This document shows positions 20,208 to 31,760 of a stretch of 37,980 nucleotides of DNA, one piece after another. Each line of letters starts with the position of its first letter. Positions within the stretch are counted from its first letter, which is position 1. A model generated the notes under the pieces. It did not search any database. It was given only the letters and a program-made list of their open reading frames with translations, and was not told the DNA's origin. Source of the DNA: Bugula neritina (taxonomy: Eukaryota > Bryozoa > Gymnolaemata > Cheilostomatida > Bugulidae); contig CAXIUT010000119.1 in the NCBI GenBank assembly GCA_964035545.1, positions 1 through 37,980 of the forward strand, in the 5' to 3' direction. A program made the translations under genes and the position numbers.

Positions 20208-20450
20208 TCAACTCAAAAGGATTAGATGTTATTTATTAAAGTTTTGATGGCCAATAAATGTAGAGATATAGTTTTGATGGACAATAAATGTAGAGATATA
20301 GTTTTGATGGATTATAGCGATGATAGTTTTTGATTGTGAGTTTTTATAGTTATAAGTGTAGTAGTGATCGAGATGGGCTGTATTCCTAACTAATCTTCCA
20401 ATCATCCTCATTCTAAACCAAACTACAACCCTATGTACCTGGCACATCAT
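20208..20450 (-). CDS. Possible small ORF over a 30-bp repeat, doubtful
   Basis: An 80-codon open frame, ending at TGA (20208-20210), between the divergent starts of SEM1 and the ubiquitin hydrolase. Its C-terminal part repeats HQNYISTFI because of a 30-bp direct repeat (GTTTTGATGGACAATAAATG...) at 20241-20270, 20271-20300 and a partial copy. The opposite strand is also open for 35 codons over the same repeat (20226-20333). Composition is unlike the neighbouring genes and I see no family, so this may be only promoter spacer with a minisatellite. Confidence 0.22.
20241..20310. repeat. 30-bp direct repeat, 2.3 copies
   Basis: Two copies of a 30-bp unit differing at two bases, plus the first 10 bp of a third. 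It sits in the 352-bp gap between the divergent SEM1 and ubiquitin hydrolase starts. Confidence 0.9.
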
Positions 20451-20499
20451 CTAGATTATAGATAGTTATGAAACAAAATATTTAAAATCTATAAGAAAA

Positions 20500-23400
20500 A
20501 TGGCTTCTAAAATAGATGAAAGTGATGCAAACTAAAATGAATAGCTTTTAAGGAGATAGTATTAATTTTTAACAATTCAAATAGTTATTTCCTAAAATAG
20601 GAAATTTTTCCAATGTATTACATCACTTAAAAAGGATACAAAAGCAAGCATTTACAAACTATTTGCTTTCTATGGAAATAAAACTCTCAGCAAACAATAA
20701 ATCTATAAAACTCTTACTCTGATCCGGAAAGTAGAAAATAACTCCTAGTTTGCTCCTCTCCTCTTTTATGTCTACACCAGTGATCATACTCATCAAGTCA
20801 TGAATCAAGCTTAAATAAAACTTTTTTAAATGGAAAATAAAGAGTATCTCAAAAAGATAGATCTTGAAGATTAAATCGATAGTCAAGATCTATAAACCAT
20901 CAGCAAACGCAGTCGAAAAGAACCAGAAAAAGGATAAGATTCAGGTCTAATTTACAAAACTTAAATCAGATAGACCGAGGGGATAGGGAGAAATATTGAA
21001 GGTAGAGTTTAAGAAGGAAAAAGAATCAAAAAAGAGAGGACGATGAGGGAGAGAGAGTTCATAGATGTGTTCGGGAAGTATAACTTACTGGCTTACCAAG
21101 CCATGTTCAATTGGAATTTATAAGAAGACGAGAAGAAGTTGGTGGATAAGATACTGTAGAGCAAGATGTAGAGAAAGAGTGGGGATAAAGTGTACGTGAT
21201 GAGTTTTTCTTGGTGGATCGAATGGTACTTCTTGCTGATTCAGGACGAGTTACATTTAATATAAGTATGGAAAGATGATAGAGCTATCGGGCGATTATCA
21301 AAAAAACTACAGTTCTATCAAACATCAAAAAAGAAATTCACTGCCTAAACTAGTTGATAAGAGAAAGGGAATAAAACCTCCAGGATAGATAAATAACGAT
21401 ATTTTGTTGAAAAAAACAGGAAGGACTGGGTAGCTGCTTCCCAACCAGGTCGAACTGAGTAATTATATTTGTGTTCCTGAGATGGTTTGGAGCCAGTTGA
21501 TTGCTATCTATCAGGGTGGTCCACCTATCTAGCGTATTTATCCTCGGATTTACTTGAATTTGATAGTAAAAGTTTATCTTAATGATGATAACAAGTTTAT
21601 TCCTTGTAAATCAAAGAAGTATGCAAGGAAAGATCATGGTGATTTAAGTACAATAGCAAATAAGAAGGAAATAAAAGATAAAAAGGTGCCTTATTATAAA
21701 TATCCCGGAAAGAACAATTGGCTAGTTGTACCTTAAATAATACAAAAACAAAATGAAATATTTAGCTTTCCTAAAACTTATCTAGTTTATGTGCCTCAAA
21801 GGCTTCAAAAAGATTTTTAGTAAAACTACAATATCCATAAATATAAAGAAGGAAGATATCTCAAAAAAAGATTCAAGAATTATGGATCTGAGATCAATGT
21901 ATCTATATAGGGAGTGTTAACTAAGGTAGAAGTGGTATAAATTTTGAATTCATAGGAGGTAAAGGTGACTTATATTGATTAGAATAATAAATAAAATTCT
22001 ACTACCAGAAAAATAGATTAAAATTTGAAAAAGTTGAATCCTGAACTTCTTTAAAATGAGAAACAGCTCAACTAACTGACTGGTCTAAGAAATCTTGGAA
22101 ATACCTGTTATATGAATGGAGTGTTACAGTGTTTGGTGAGGACTCCTTTCTTTGGCAGCTATCTTCAAAATTAAAAGTTCAAAGAACAAAAGCTAGATTA
22201 AGATTTAGTATTGGCTGAGCTAGCTGTTCTTTACAATGAATCAAGAAGAGGCACTCAAGAAGTGATAAGTACTCGTGATTTTAAAAAAATATTTGATAAG
22301 CATTGTCCTTTTTTCTAAGGAAATCAGCAGCATGACGCTCAAGAGTTTCTTATTTGTCTTCTTCAACGTATAAGTGAGTAGATCAAATGTCAGAAACAGG
22401 AATATGGGTCTGTCTAGAAGTCTGAATCTTCAGATAAAACAGTTAATCGCAAGATAACAAAATTTTTTTCTGGAAAGACAGAAGCTATAACGACTTGCAC
22501 TAAATGCAAGAACAAGAACAGCCGGATATAGCCTTTTTTTACATACTCATTGGGTCTTCCTGAACTTAAAGAAATGGACTACTCTTACTACTTTGTTTAG
22601 AATCCTCGGAGGACAAGTAAAACAGTGCCAGTTCGTTTTGGAATAACTTTGGAGAGGAAGGTGACAGTATAGGAATTTTTGAATGCTTTAAGTCGTCGTC
22701 ATAAACGTAGTTTATAGCATTTGGTTTTATATACTACCTTTAATAACTAGATATTGGGGAAGTTGTAGGCTCGAAGTTGGAAGAACGAGATAGCTCATCA
22801 TTTGGATTTTAGTGTGAAATTGGTATGTTATGATGTGGAGTGGATGCAAACACCTAGCTATTACAACTACCTTCAGAGAAACATCGCAGATAAGTCGATT
22901 AAATTAGAATTGAGACAGCGTGTGTACTCGGATAAGGCGAGATAATATAAATTGGTATATTTGCCATTTATAATTGAAATTACTCATAAGATGAAGTGGA
23001 AAGATTTGGTTCAGAGCGTTGATGACGCAGTAAAAAAGATATTTCCTGAACAAAATTACAATAGTAAGTTGTAGCATACTCCTATTGGAGAGGAATTGCT
23101 AACTAACAGTGGTGTTAAAATTAATCTGAATGAGAAGCAGTCATAGAAGGTGAGTAGGTCTCAGGTCAGAAATAGTTCATAAATCAAAATAGCTGAAGAA
23201 GGATAGAACAATGATCACATATAGGGTAGAAGTGGTCATGAGAAGAAGGTATCTGATCCAAAGTAGGAGATATTTAGTTATAAATTGCGAGTCATAAAGA
23301 GCGATCATCATTACTAGAATATTTGTGTGTTTTGTAAGGGAGATTTTTATTCTAGTCGTCGTTCTCGTTCGTCAAGACTATGTAAAGGAGATAATTGTTC

Positions 23401-24027
23401 TTTTTCGACTGATGGTTCTTTGTTTTAAGATCAGGAGTTCAGAAATATCAATGACAATATCATCCTTGTGGTAGATTGGTAGAAATCAGTACCGAACGAG
23501 ATGTATTTGTTTGTGAATGATGTTTCTTATGATAAGGCTGTGGAAAGAGCATAGAACAGAAAATAAAAATTGTAGGATCTTTTGGTGGCTAATTACAAAA
23601 ATGCATAAGTGCTGGGATTGAGATGTTAGCAATCAAACTGTAAAAACTAGTAGGCCTAGAGAATTTAATATATTCAAATGAATCCTAACATCCTTTTGGT
23701 ACTGTTATTTTTATTCAGCTGCATTTGAAGAGGTTTAGATACGAGGATAACAGGCTGGTAAAGCTGTCGAATTTAGTGGTTTATCCGTAGCACTTCAGTT
23801 TGCCTGGTTCTAAGGACAGATATGATTTGTATGGAGTGGTGGTGCATTTGGGAAGCGGAGTGGGAGGACATTACACTGCTTATGTTAAAGTCAATAGCAA
23901 GTGGTACTTGTGTGATGACAGCAAAGTTGTTCAAGCTGAGGGAAAACAGTATATTGATACCAACGCCTACTTGCTGTTCTATCATAAACTCAACTTTGAT
24001 CCTAGTCTCGTCTCTTCAAGTTTTTGA
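20500..24027 (+). CDS. Ubiquitin carboxyl-terminal hydrolase, USP family with DUSP domain
   Basis: An 1162-residue cysteine protease that removes ubiquitin from proteins. Introns of 19 nt (21225-21243) and 20 nt (23699-23718) restore VMSFSWWIEWTSYI and NPNILLLHLKRFRYE. Domains: a 200-residue Lys-rich N-terminus with an EF-hand-like helix region; a DUSP domain near residues 225-350 (WWIEWTSYIQYKYGK, MVWSQLIAIYQGGPPIQRIY); then the catalytic domain with the Cys box GLRNLGNTCYMNGVLQCL (Cys about 530), QQHDAQEFLICLL, zinc-knuckle pairs CTKC and CVFC, and the His box GVGGHYTAYVKVNSKWYLCD (His about 1111) with the Asp following. A long Lys/Ser-rich insertion splits the catalytic domain. This is the USP4/11/15-type layout, though a ubiquitin-like insert is not recognisable. 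All catalytic residues are present, so it is probably active. Confidence 0.92.
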
Positions 24028-24069
24028 TACCACTATTATTGTCCCTTTATATCAGCTTATTCATCTATA

Positions 24070-24138
24070 CTACCTAATACAAATCTACCTAATACATATC
24101 GAAAACTACCTAATACATATCGAAAACTGGCTAATGCA
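24070..24138. repeat. 21-bp tandem repeat, about 3 copies
   Basis: CTACCTAATACATATCGAAAA is repeated twice with a diverged copy on each side, directly after the stop of the ubiquitin hydrolase gene. Confidence 0.85.
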
Positions 24139-24216
24139 ATTTCAATCAGATGATTTTGATGATGATGGATATATAAATAATAATAATTGATAGTAAGTTA
24201 CCTTTTGATGACCTAG

Positions 24217-26644
24217 ATGAACAACCAGACAGGTAATAGTACTTTTTACAACTTAACCAGCAAACGGACTCTTCCTCGATAAGTTCTCAAATGGATGCAG
24301 GGGCTTGACCTTTCTTACTCCGTCAAAGACTACCGAAAAGATATGAGTAATGGTTTTCTTTTTGCTTAAATCATATCTAGATATTAACCTGGAAGAATCC
24401 CAATGCATGCCTTCTAGAACACTCAGAATCATCATCGAAGAGATAATAACTGGAGTCAGTTGCAGTTGTTTTTCAAGAAATACTCCTTAAGGGAAATCAA
24501 AATAACAAGTGATGAATATTGTTTGATTATGGCACAGAAAGACCCAAAATCAGAGCAACTGTATCAGTTTATCTGTAGAATATACTCTATTTGTACTAAA
24601 CGTACAATCCCTTAAAATGCTCCCATGCTTGATGTACCTCCTACTCAAACAAATAACCCCAATCTGACTGCTTCTTATCTCCTCAAAGAAGATGGACTTG
24701 AAAAACTAGAACAGAGCTCTAACCAGTTAAGCAATAGTCGGCAAAGATCTCATCCTGAACAAAGTAGAGCATAAGAGAAGCAAGGAGAAAGAGTACCAAC
24801 TCGTAAGATAGTTCCCACAGTAGAAAGCGGATCTGGAGGAGGAGAGATATTGGGCGTTCGTAGTGATAATCGGAAGATGACATCAAAAAGGAAGAGTTGG
24901 TAGATGGGTCGAGATTAAAGCAACTATGTACTTAATATTTGATTCAGGAAGAATAGAATGCATAAAACTAAAGACTTATTTTTGATTATCTCAATCAGAT
25001 AATATAGTAATGTATTCCTGCTTAAGACTCTACTTTAAAGGATTTGTTGATGCCTTAGAATTCAAAATATCAACCGACTGAAGCATTGAAGAAGGTGCTT
25101 CCTAATGTGGATAGAGGTTTTTATTGTAATTTTTTACATCAAATAATCGTAAACTCATCTGAATTGGCTCCCATTGTCTTAAGAGAACTTAATTAAATTT
25201 GGAAGTTTTTTGTCTACTTTATAAGAATGGTGAAGCATTACAGTCCTGAAACACAATAATTCACTTTATTGATGGAGCTGATAAAAGGTTATGCTTCTTC
25301 TTGTCATTCTAAGGAACCTCGTCGTCTACAAAAAGTCTTTTCCGAGTCAATAGTTATTTCTTTAATTGCAGAGGTAAAGAGTGCTCGTGAATGGAGAAAG
25401 AGGTAAAAGTTAATGTAGTTGGTTTATGAGTTTTAAGGGTTTTAAGGAGGATAAAAGAGAAATGCACTAGGCCGATTAAAGGTAAAGAGGATGTTATTTA
25501 GGACCTTTTAGGGAGCAACAATCAGGTTTTTATTGAATGGCTGTCTGTGTTAGTGCGTGAGTAGACAAAAGATAGAAACAATTTTGGAAATAAGCTGATT
25601 GAGGACTACATCTACTATGCCCATCAGTATATATCAAGCAGTTGTCAAACTTATCGGATATCTGCTCTTAAAATATTTTATTAAATCAGCAAGACTCAAA
25701 GTTATTAGCTTATTCAAGGCTTTTTCTATTCAAAAGCCGTTTCTTTTCAACATTCGACTGCTGATCCTTAGCAAATTTTGCTTTTGGCCTTGATTTATTT
25801 GAATTTATTAAAATAGTTGATAAATTCTGGTGAGTATCAAAGATTGGTAAAAGGGACAGGAGCAAATACTCTAGTAAAGGTATACAACCCAGATAATTAA
25901 AAGAATTTGGACTAGTTAAAGAGGAAGGCAGTTCTTTTAGGATAAACTATTTATAGGTTATTTAATGTAACTTCTGACGTGACAGTTAGATAGATTTGTG
26001 CGAGGTTATCAGTTCCTTTGATTCCTGAGAACCAGTCGATGATGCAGATATTTTTGTAGTTTATAGCAATAGTTCGAGAGAAGTAGGAGTTTTTGAAGGC
26101 AGAGAGTGGATAATACGAGTTGAAATCTTTCAGGATAGAATGCCCTGAGGTTGAAATAACTATAATTGAAGAGTTTAGTAATGAAATTCTGATATAAATA
26201 ATAAACTTGATTCTCAACAACAGAGGTACTTTATAAAACTACATTTACCTGGTTAATCATAGTTTGAAGTTTATCAATATAAAGAAAGTAAACATGTAGA
26301 TCTGGTAAGATATATCTCTTCATATAGCTAGACCTTACTCTCAATTAGTTGCCAATTCAAAATATAGTTATTTGGCTTTTGAAGGATTGAGAAATATTAC
26401 TCTGATCCAATTCCACTACGACATGAAAATCAGAGAATTGAACTCTTGGCTATCCGAAGCTATTGTTAAAATTTTAGTAGATAATAACCAGGTGGGCAAG
26501 TAGGCTCTAGAAAAGTTCAATTAATTTTTAAATGCAGAATATGGAAGAAACAAACAGGAGTCCATTCGATCTATGGTTGTAGAGTTGTCCGAGATGTTGT
26601 AGGCAAAAGGATACTAGGGACTGATTTCATTAAAAGAATAGTGA
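24217..26644 (+). CDS. CH-like domain (SPATA4/CLAMP-type) protein with long helical tail
   Basis: A 795-residue protein with two 20-nt introns, 24928-24947 (GTACTTAA...ATTCAG) and 25418-25437 (GTTGGTTT...TTAAG). Residues 20-130 form a divergent calponin-homology domain of the SPATA4/SPEF1-CLAMP type: VLKWMQGLDLSYSVKDYRKD, MSNGFLFAQIISRYQPGRIP, NNWSQLQLFFKKYSL and a final YQFICRIYSICTKR. These domains bind ciliary microtubules. A polar linker is followed by about 560 residues of helical solenoid-like sequence (armadillo-like; ELAPIVLRELNQIWKFFVYF, LLMELIKGYASSC, YLAFEGLRNITLIQFHYD). SPATA4 itself is about 300 residues, so this long tail is unusual. A ciliary role is inferred from the CH domain. 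Confidence 0.75.
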
Positions 26645-26732
26645 TTTTATCAGTCATATTGACTCTATCTATCCTCTATTAATCTTTAATAAGTTAAATA
26701 GTATTGATTTGATATAACTATTCGTTAGTACA

Positions 26733-27176
26733 ATGCCTCATGAAAGGATCAGCACATTGGTGAGTGAGTGTCAGGAGTATATTGTATCTGAAATAGATCA
26801 AAGCCAAGAAGACTATTTATTGGAGGCTCGAGTGTTAGATCTTGAAGAAGAGTTGGAACTATCTCTTGAAAGATACTATAGACTGAAAGTGGCCAATCGA
26901 CAGTTAACATAGATGTTGCGTTCTTCATCTCGAATGATGCTTAAAAAGGCAGAAGGGTTTGTAGGATAAGTTGAGCAAATTGTTTGCGAGAAGAGCTATC
27001 AACTTTAGAAGGGTATTTACTACAAGAAAGACCTGATGAGGAATCGAGCAAAGGGAAGATAAACAGAGAAGCAGCTGTTTAATTACTCAACTCATTATTC
27101 TAGTAAAAATACAGATAAAAATGGTTTTGAAGTTTTAAGAGGGAATAAAGAAGGAAAAAGGTTATCTCATATTTGA
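26733..27176 (+). CDS. Small coiled-coil protein, hypothetical
   Basis: A 147-residue intronless protein. Residues 20-75 are strongly coiled coil (QEDYLLEARVLDLEEELELS, LERYYRLKVANRQLTQML). The C-terminal half is basic and Lys/Asn/Ser-rich. No family recognised. It starts 88 bp after the CH-domain gene and ends about 70 bp before internal telomeric tract 2. Confidence 0.65.
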
Positions 27177-27246
27177 TAATTTAGAAGTGACTATAAATAT
27201 TATTAGTATTTAATCGGACATGTTTATTTCTATTTGGTTCAGTCAT

Positions 27247-27339
27247 GGGTTGGGGTTGGGGTTGGGGTTGGGGTTGGGGTTGGGGTTGGGGTTGGGGTTG
27301 GGGTTGGGGTTGGGGTTGGGGTTGGGGTTGGGGTTGGGG
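27247..27339. repeat. Internal telomeric tract 2 (G4T2, 93 nt)
   Basis: About 15 perfect TTGGGG units on the plus strand, directly after an ATG (27245-27247, reading ATG GGT TGG). It is the longest internal tract and is immediately followed by a 53-bp tandem repeat. No C4A2 follows. It lies between the coiled-coil gene ending at 27176 and the cyclin-like gene beginning at 27501. Confidence 0.97.
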
Positions 27340-27470
27340 ATTTGATGTTAGATATTAATAAAGGAAGTAGTGGGCTATTTGACGATAAAGTGATTTGATG
27401 TTAGATATTAATAAAGGAAGTAGTGGGCTATTTGACGATAAAGTGATTTGATGTTAGATATTAATAAAGG
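27339..27470. repeat. 53-bp tandem repeat, 2.5 copies, abutting tract 2
   Basis: Two identical 53-bp copies (opening GATTTGATGTTAGATATTAA) at 27339-27391 and 27392-27444 and a 26-bp partial copy at 27445-27470. The first copy begins at the last G of the telomeric tract, so repeat and tract share a boundary. Confidence 0.95.
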
Positions 27471-27500
27471 TCAAGTTAAATTAGATCAGTTAGGAAGGGA

Positions 27501-29005
27501 ATGCTTTTCAAATAGCAACTGTTAAAATTTTTACAGTAGTCAGCCGAAATACATAAACTCACCTACCAATCAACTCTTCAATCAATTCAGCTTCTCAATA
27601 TTCTCCATCCCTACTACTATCGTTCTTTCAATCGATCTCCTCATCATCATAAATATTGGAAAGCCAAATGCCTGGCCATGGCTATTCTTTCTCTATGTTC
27701 TAAGTTGCATGAAGTTAAGATAGTTAGACTGAAGGAGTTAGCAAAGTTGGTTTGTTTGTGTAGTTTATCATTGGGGGAAGGAGAGACATCTAGTGATCGA
27801 AGTATTCCTTTGGAGGGGGTTGTGGAGTAGATAAAGAGATGGGAATTGCAGGTGATGATTTGGATGCGTTGGAAGTTATCTATTCCTTTGCTTTATGATT
27901 AAGTAGTGGAAATAGCTTTGAAATGGGATAAACACACTGTATTTTTAGCTGATTTTCCTCTTAAGTTTTAGGCTAGTAGTCCTCTTGGTGTCCATGAATC
28001 CAATCACAACTTCATGGCTTCGAATATTTGTGTTTGCATGTATAATTTTAGTTATTTGGTTGAGAAGGTTGAAATTGAGGAGTTGTCTTTCAGGATAAAA
28101 AAATTGGGAGTAGCTCTTTTTATTGTGTTGATTAGTAAATATAAAGTAATATAGGAAAACTAATTCGAGAGAAAGTAAAGTTGAATCAGTACATCCTCTC
28201 ACCCAGAATATCAGTCTATAGAATTATTTAAGATTTTCTTTTTAAAAATTATGCTCTATCTATAGAATCAATATCTCAAGAAATCAAAGAAGTAGAACAA
28301 ACTCTTAACCAGTATAAAAACTACAAAAATAGTTCTAAATAAAAAAAAGATAAAAAATAAATAAAAAAGAAGCCAATGACAAGATCCACCAGAGTATCTG
28401 AATAAAAATAAAATATAGCTTACTATATAAATAGGAACAAAAGTAAAGCGAAAAAATACAATATTACAGAACAAAAAAGTAAAACAGAACTAAAAAATAA
28501 AACATAACTTAAAAGTAGAAGTCTTAGCAAGAAAGATAAAACCGCTAAGGAAAGTATCAATGACATCAGATAGTGCAAAGACTCAAACAATAATGTTTAT
28601 AAGGCTTACAGACATAAAGAGTCTTTAATGAAGCCTATCAAAAACAAAAGTAATAGCACCAAGACTATTTTGTCAAAGAATATTATTATGAAGAAGACAG
28701 AAGGAAAAAAATAAAAAGTTGATTTATAAAAGAAAGAAAAGGGACATCAAAAGAAGAGCAAGAGAGCTGAGAGAAGTGAAGGTGGTAGTAAAATTAGTCA
28801 GTTATAGTAATTTTATTCCAGCAAATCAAATACTCAGTGGTTAAAAAGTCACATTTTAGGGAAAGAGAAGAGTAGCATTTGGGGGAAAGAGAAGAGTAGC
28901 ATTTGGGGGAAAGAGAAGAGTAATATTTTAGGGAAAGAGAAGAGTAGCATTTGGGGGAAAGAGAAGAAATCAAATCGTTCTTCAATTGGTATAAAGATTC
29001 GTTGA
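27501..29005 (+). CDS. Cyclin-like protein with basic repeat tail
   Basis: A 494-residue protein with one 20-nt intron (28135-28154, GTAAATAT...ATATAG). Residues 1-150 resemble a cyclin box: LTYQSTLQSIQLLNIL (helix that holds the first part of the fold), WKAKCLAMAILSLCSKLHEV with the small-residue LAMAILSLCSKLHE typical of the A-K-hE helix, and VEQIKRWELQVMIWMRWKLS where cyclins have the E-x-x-I-L-x-x-L-x-W/F helix. Residues about 290-494 are extremely Lys/Ser/Asn-rich, ending with four 8-residue repeats (SSIWGKEK/SNILGKEK; 24-bp DNA repeat at 28849-28968). Cyclins activate kinases controlling the cell cycle or transcription; a K/T/L-type transcriptional cyclin would fit the long basic tail, but that is inference. 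An upstream in-frame extension to about 27447 exists, so the start is not certain. Confidence 0.6.
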
Positions 29006-29057
29006 TAGTTGAAAAGTGTTTGAGGTGGTTATTTTAGAAATGATAATAAAATTATAG

Positions 29058-29729
29058 ATGAGTTGTTTGCCTGATGTTTTTTTACAGTCTAGAAGTCAGA
29101 ACTTGGCTCCAAAGAAGATGGGAGGTCCTTTTTCAATTCATTTACGAAGCAATCTCTTTCCTTCTCAAAAAATGTAACCACGAAAATCATCTCGAAAACT
29201 ATTTGCTTCTTCTGATAACAAAAGATACCCTTCTTGGATGGACACTGACCGTTCTTTTCGTCAAACTAAACGAAGCAGTCGTTCTTTTTACCATCGTTAA
29301 AGATAGTCAAAAGAGGTAGTTCTTGAAGAGTGTGTCCCTGGATGTTAGAATATAAATGGGAGGGAAAGAAACCAGACAGAGATGGAATCAGTAGGAAATT
29401 TCAATGCGATTAAGAAAGAAGTCTTTCAGAGCATTCATCTTTGCAATAAAATATTGGAACTTGGAAGTGAAGAACAAATTAAAATAGGAGAAGGATTTAA
29501 AAATATGAAATAAGCTATGCTTGAGGGTTTATAGAGTTTTTAGTAGTCTTTCAAGTAGCAGATAGCTGTATTAGGATATAGTTTCAGGGAATAAAAAAGG
29601 AAGTTTGGACTTGAGTGGAAAGCTATTAACCGTCAGTTGACTTATTTGGACTAGTAGATGAAAATTACTGAGCAAATAGTTTTGGAGTAAAGATCTAAAT
29701 TTGATAGAGTGACTCATTTATTTCTCTGA
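29058..29729 (+). CDS. Hypothetical basic protein with coiled coil
   Basis: A 223-residue intronless protein. Its first 85 residues are Arg/Ser-rich with aromatic residues (RKSSRKLFASSDNKRYPSWM, RSFRQTKRSSRSFYHR). The remainder is a probable coiled coil (FNAIKKEVFQSIHLCNKILE, WKAINRQLTYLDQQMK). No family recognised. It starts 52 bp after the cyclin-like gene's stop and ends only 16 bp before the first ATG of the next gene, the tightest spacing in the window. Confidence 0.65.
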
Positions 29730-29745
29730 TATATTATTTATACTA

Positions 29746-31566
29746 ATGATTATGATCCCGATGGTCTGGTTGTTTCTACAGCTGAGGGGTTGGGGTTGGG
29801 GTTGGGGTTGGGGTTGGGGTTGGGGTTGGGGTTGGGGTTGGGGTTGGGGTTGGGCAGTGGATACTGGATCTTCAAATTCAGGTTAGATATTGAGTTTGGT
29901 TGATCTTAATGCAGATCAATAGTATTTTTTGAAATAGATAGTACTGATTACTTGTCGACTAAGAACAGGAGTGGTAGTAGTATTTCAATATGCTACTGGA
30001 ATGACTAAAAATCATATTTTTAGTAGCAATAAGTAACACTTTAGAATGAGAATTCAAATAATTTGTAGGAGGTGATGGCATGTATTTTAGTATTAACTTA
30101 GGCGATATAAATGCTGATGGACTTTATGAACTTTTAGTAATTTATAGTAATAATAATACTTATACTGGACAGATCTATGGAGTAAATTGTGAAGGATTCA
30201 ATTGTAAAGTGGAAATGTGGAATATTGATAGAAATCTAATGACTGAAATGGATCACATGCCTTTCATTTTTGATCGTTTTAGCAATGGATCTGTCCATAT
30301 CTTCACTTTCAAAAATGGATAAAGAACTATCTTAACTGCATATGCCAATCAGCAAACTATGTATTTTGTGTTTGATAAAGATATCAATAGTCTTGGAGTA
30401 GTATTCTATCTAACTCTCCTTCTTCTTTTGGAACGATAGACAAACACTTCGCTTCTATGATAGATATCAACAGTGATTGCTTTTCTGACCTTGTGCTAGT
30501 ATCTTCAAATGGTCTAGAATTTTATACCAAAGAACACCATAATAAATATACCTATGATAAGTTGTAGTTGAATAAAAATATTTCCTATTTGACTTTTGCT
30601 GATTTGGATGGGAATGGAGCCACAGATATTTTTATTGTTGCTTATGAAGGTAATGAGTACGTAGCTTATGTTGTAGCAAATAATTATGTCCCTTCAGAAA
30701 TTTGTTAAAGAAACAGTCATAATCCTTATAAGGTGTAGAATATGAGAAAACTGAAGATTCCTTCTGAATATTCGATTGTAGATATAAGCAATATAAAAAT
30801 AGCCGATTTTAATTTTGATGGATATCCTGATCTTTTAGGAATATTTTTGATCGACTCCTACCGAAAGGTTTCTATCCTTCAAAACAAACTCTCTTTTAAC
30901 TTCTAAGTCTTTGATACTAACTTGGATGCCATCCAACAAATCAATGATCCTGTTCAAACTGTCCTCTATGACTTCACTGAAAGTGGTAAACTAAGTGTAC
31001 TTATAATTAGTAGAGCAACTAAAGAAGATGGCTCCATTGGTTATCCAAGATACTCTATCATTAATAACCTGATTGAAGATACTCTTTTTATTAAAATTTT
31101 ACCTTTGCTGCCTTCTTCTTCTTAGGATTTCTAGAGCTCAGCTTTGGTAAATTCTATTGGGGTAACAATTCAGTGGAGGATAACTAATCTTGATGGAGAT
31201 AAAACTATTAGTGTATTGAATCAGAAGAGTCAGTGGAATTATGGTAGTTTACAGCTTCCTTTCTCAACTCACGGTCTAGGTAGGACGAATAACTATATAT
31301 AAGATTTAACGATAGGGTATCCTGGTTTTGGTTTAAAGAATGATTGGACTCCTGTGATTCCGAACAGCCAGTTGATTTTGTTGGGAAAGAAGGAAAAAGA
31401 TTGGGTGTTGTAGACTTTGTTGAAAGACAATTCCAGAGTCTATTATATGATATACGTAAGTATAATATGTTTGTTTGGAATGGGAGTCCTCATCTTGTTC
31501 TTGAATTGGAAATAAACTCAGGAAGATAAAAGAGATCACTATAATTTCATCCAAATGATCAGATGA
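29746..31566 (+). CDS. ITFG1: ITFG1/TIP-like FG-GAP protein, type I membrane
   Basis: A surface or lumenal beta-propeller protein of 590 residues as read, or 567 if the telomeric tract is spliced out. FG-GAP calcium-loop repeats are visible: SLVDLNADQQYFL, NLGDINADGLYELLV, MIDINSDCFSDLVLV, FADLDGNGATDIFIV and IADFNFDGYPDLLG. A single C-terminal membrane helix (VSIICLFGMGVLILFLNW) and short basic tail follow, as in human ITFG1 (about 612 residues). Introns: 30361-30380 (20 nt, clear) and about 30023-30050 (28 nt, best fit). The N-terminus MIMIPMVWLFLQL is signal-peptide-like and runs into tract 3, which would be translated as Gly-Trp repeats if unspliced. Removing 29789-29857 (GTTGGG...GGGCAG) leaves the same frame, joining LQLR to VDTGSSNSGQ. 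Real N-terminus uncertain. Confidence 0.8.
29786..29854. repeat. Internal telomeric tract 3 (G4T2, 69 nt)
   Basis: About 11 perfect TTGGGG units, preceded by CTACAGCTGA and followed by CAGTGGATACTGG. It lies 40 nt inside the open frame of the ITFG1-like gene and 57 bp after the previous gene's stop. G-strand on plus, no C4A2 after it. Confidence 0.97.
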
Positions 31567-31580
31567 TAACTATCAGTCAT

Positions 31581-31672
31581 TATCATCCTTATCAATCTAC
31601 CCTATCATCCTTATCAATCTACCCTATCATCCTTATCAATCTACCCTATCATCCTTATCAATCTATCCTATC
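31581..31672. repeat. 22-bp tandem repeat, 4 copies
   Basis: Units TATCATCCTTATCAATCTAC(CC) begin at 31581, 31603, 31625 and 31647, nearly identical, directly after the ITFG1-like gene. Confidence 0.93.
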
Positions 31673-31760
31673 AAAACAGACTTTATATTACGATCATAAT
31701 CTTATTATCTTTTATCAATTAAATAAATAGTTTATTATTTAAAGTTGATTAATACCCTCT

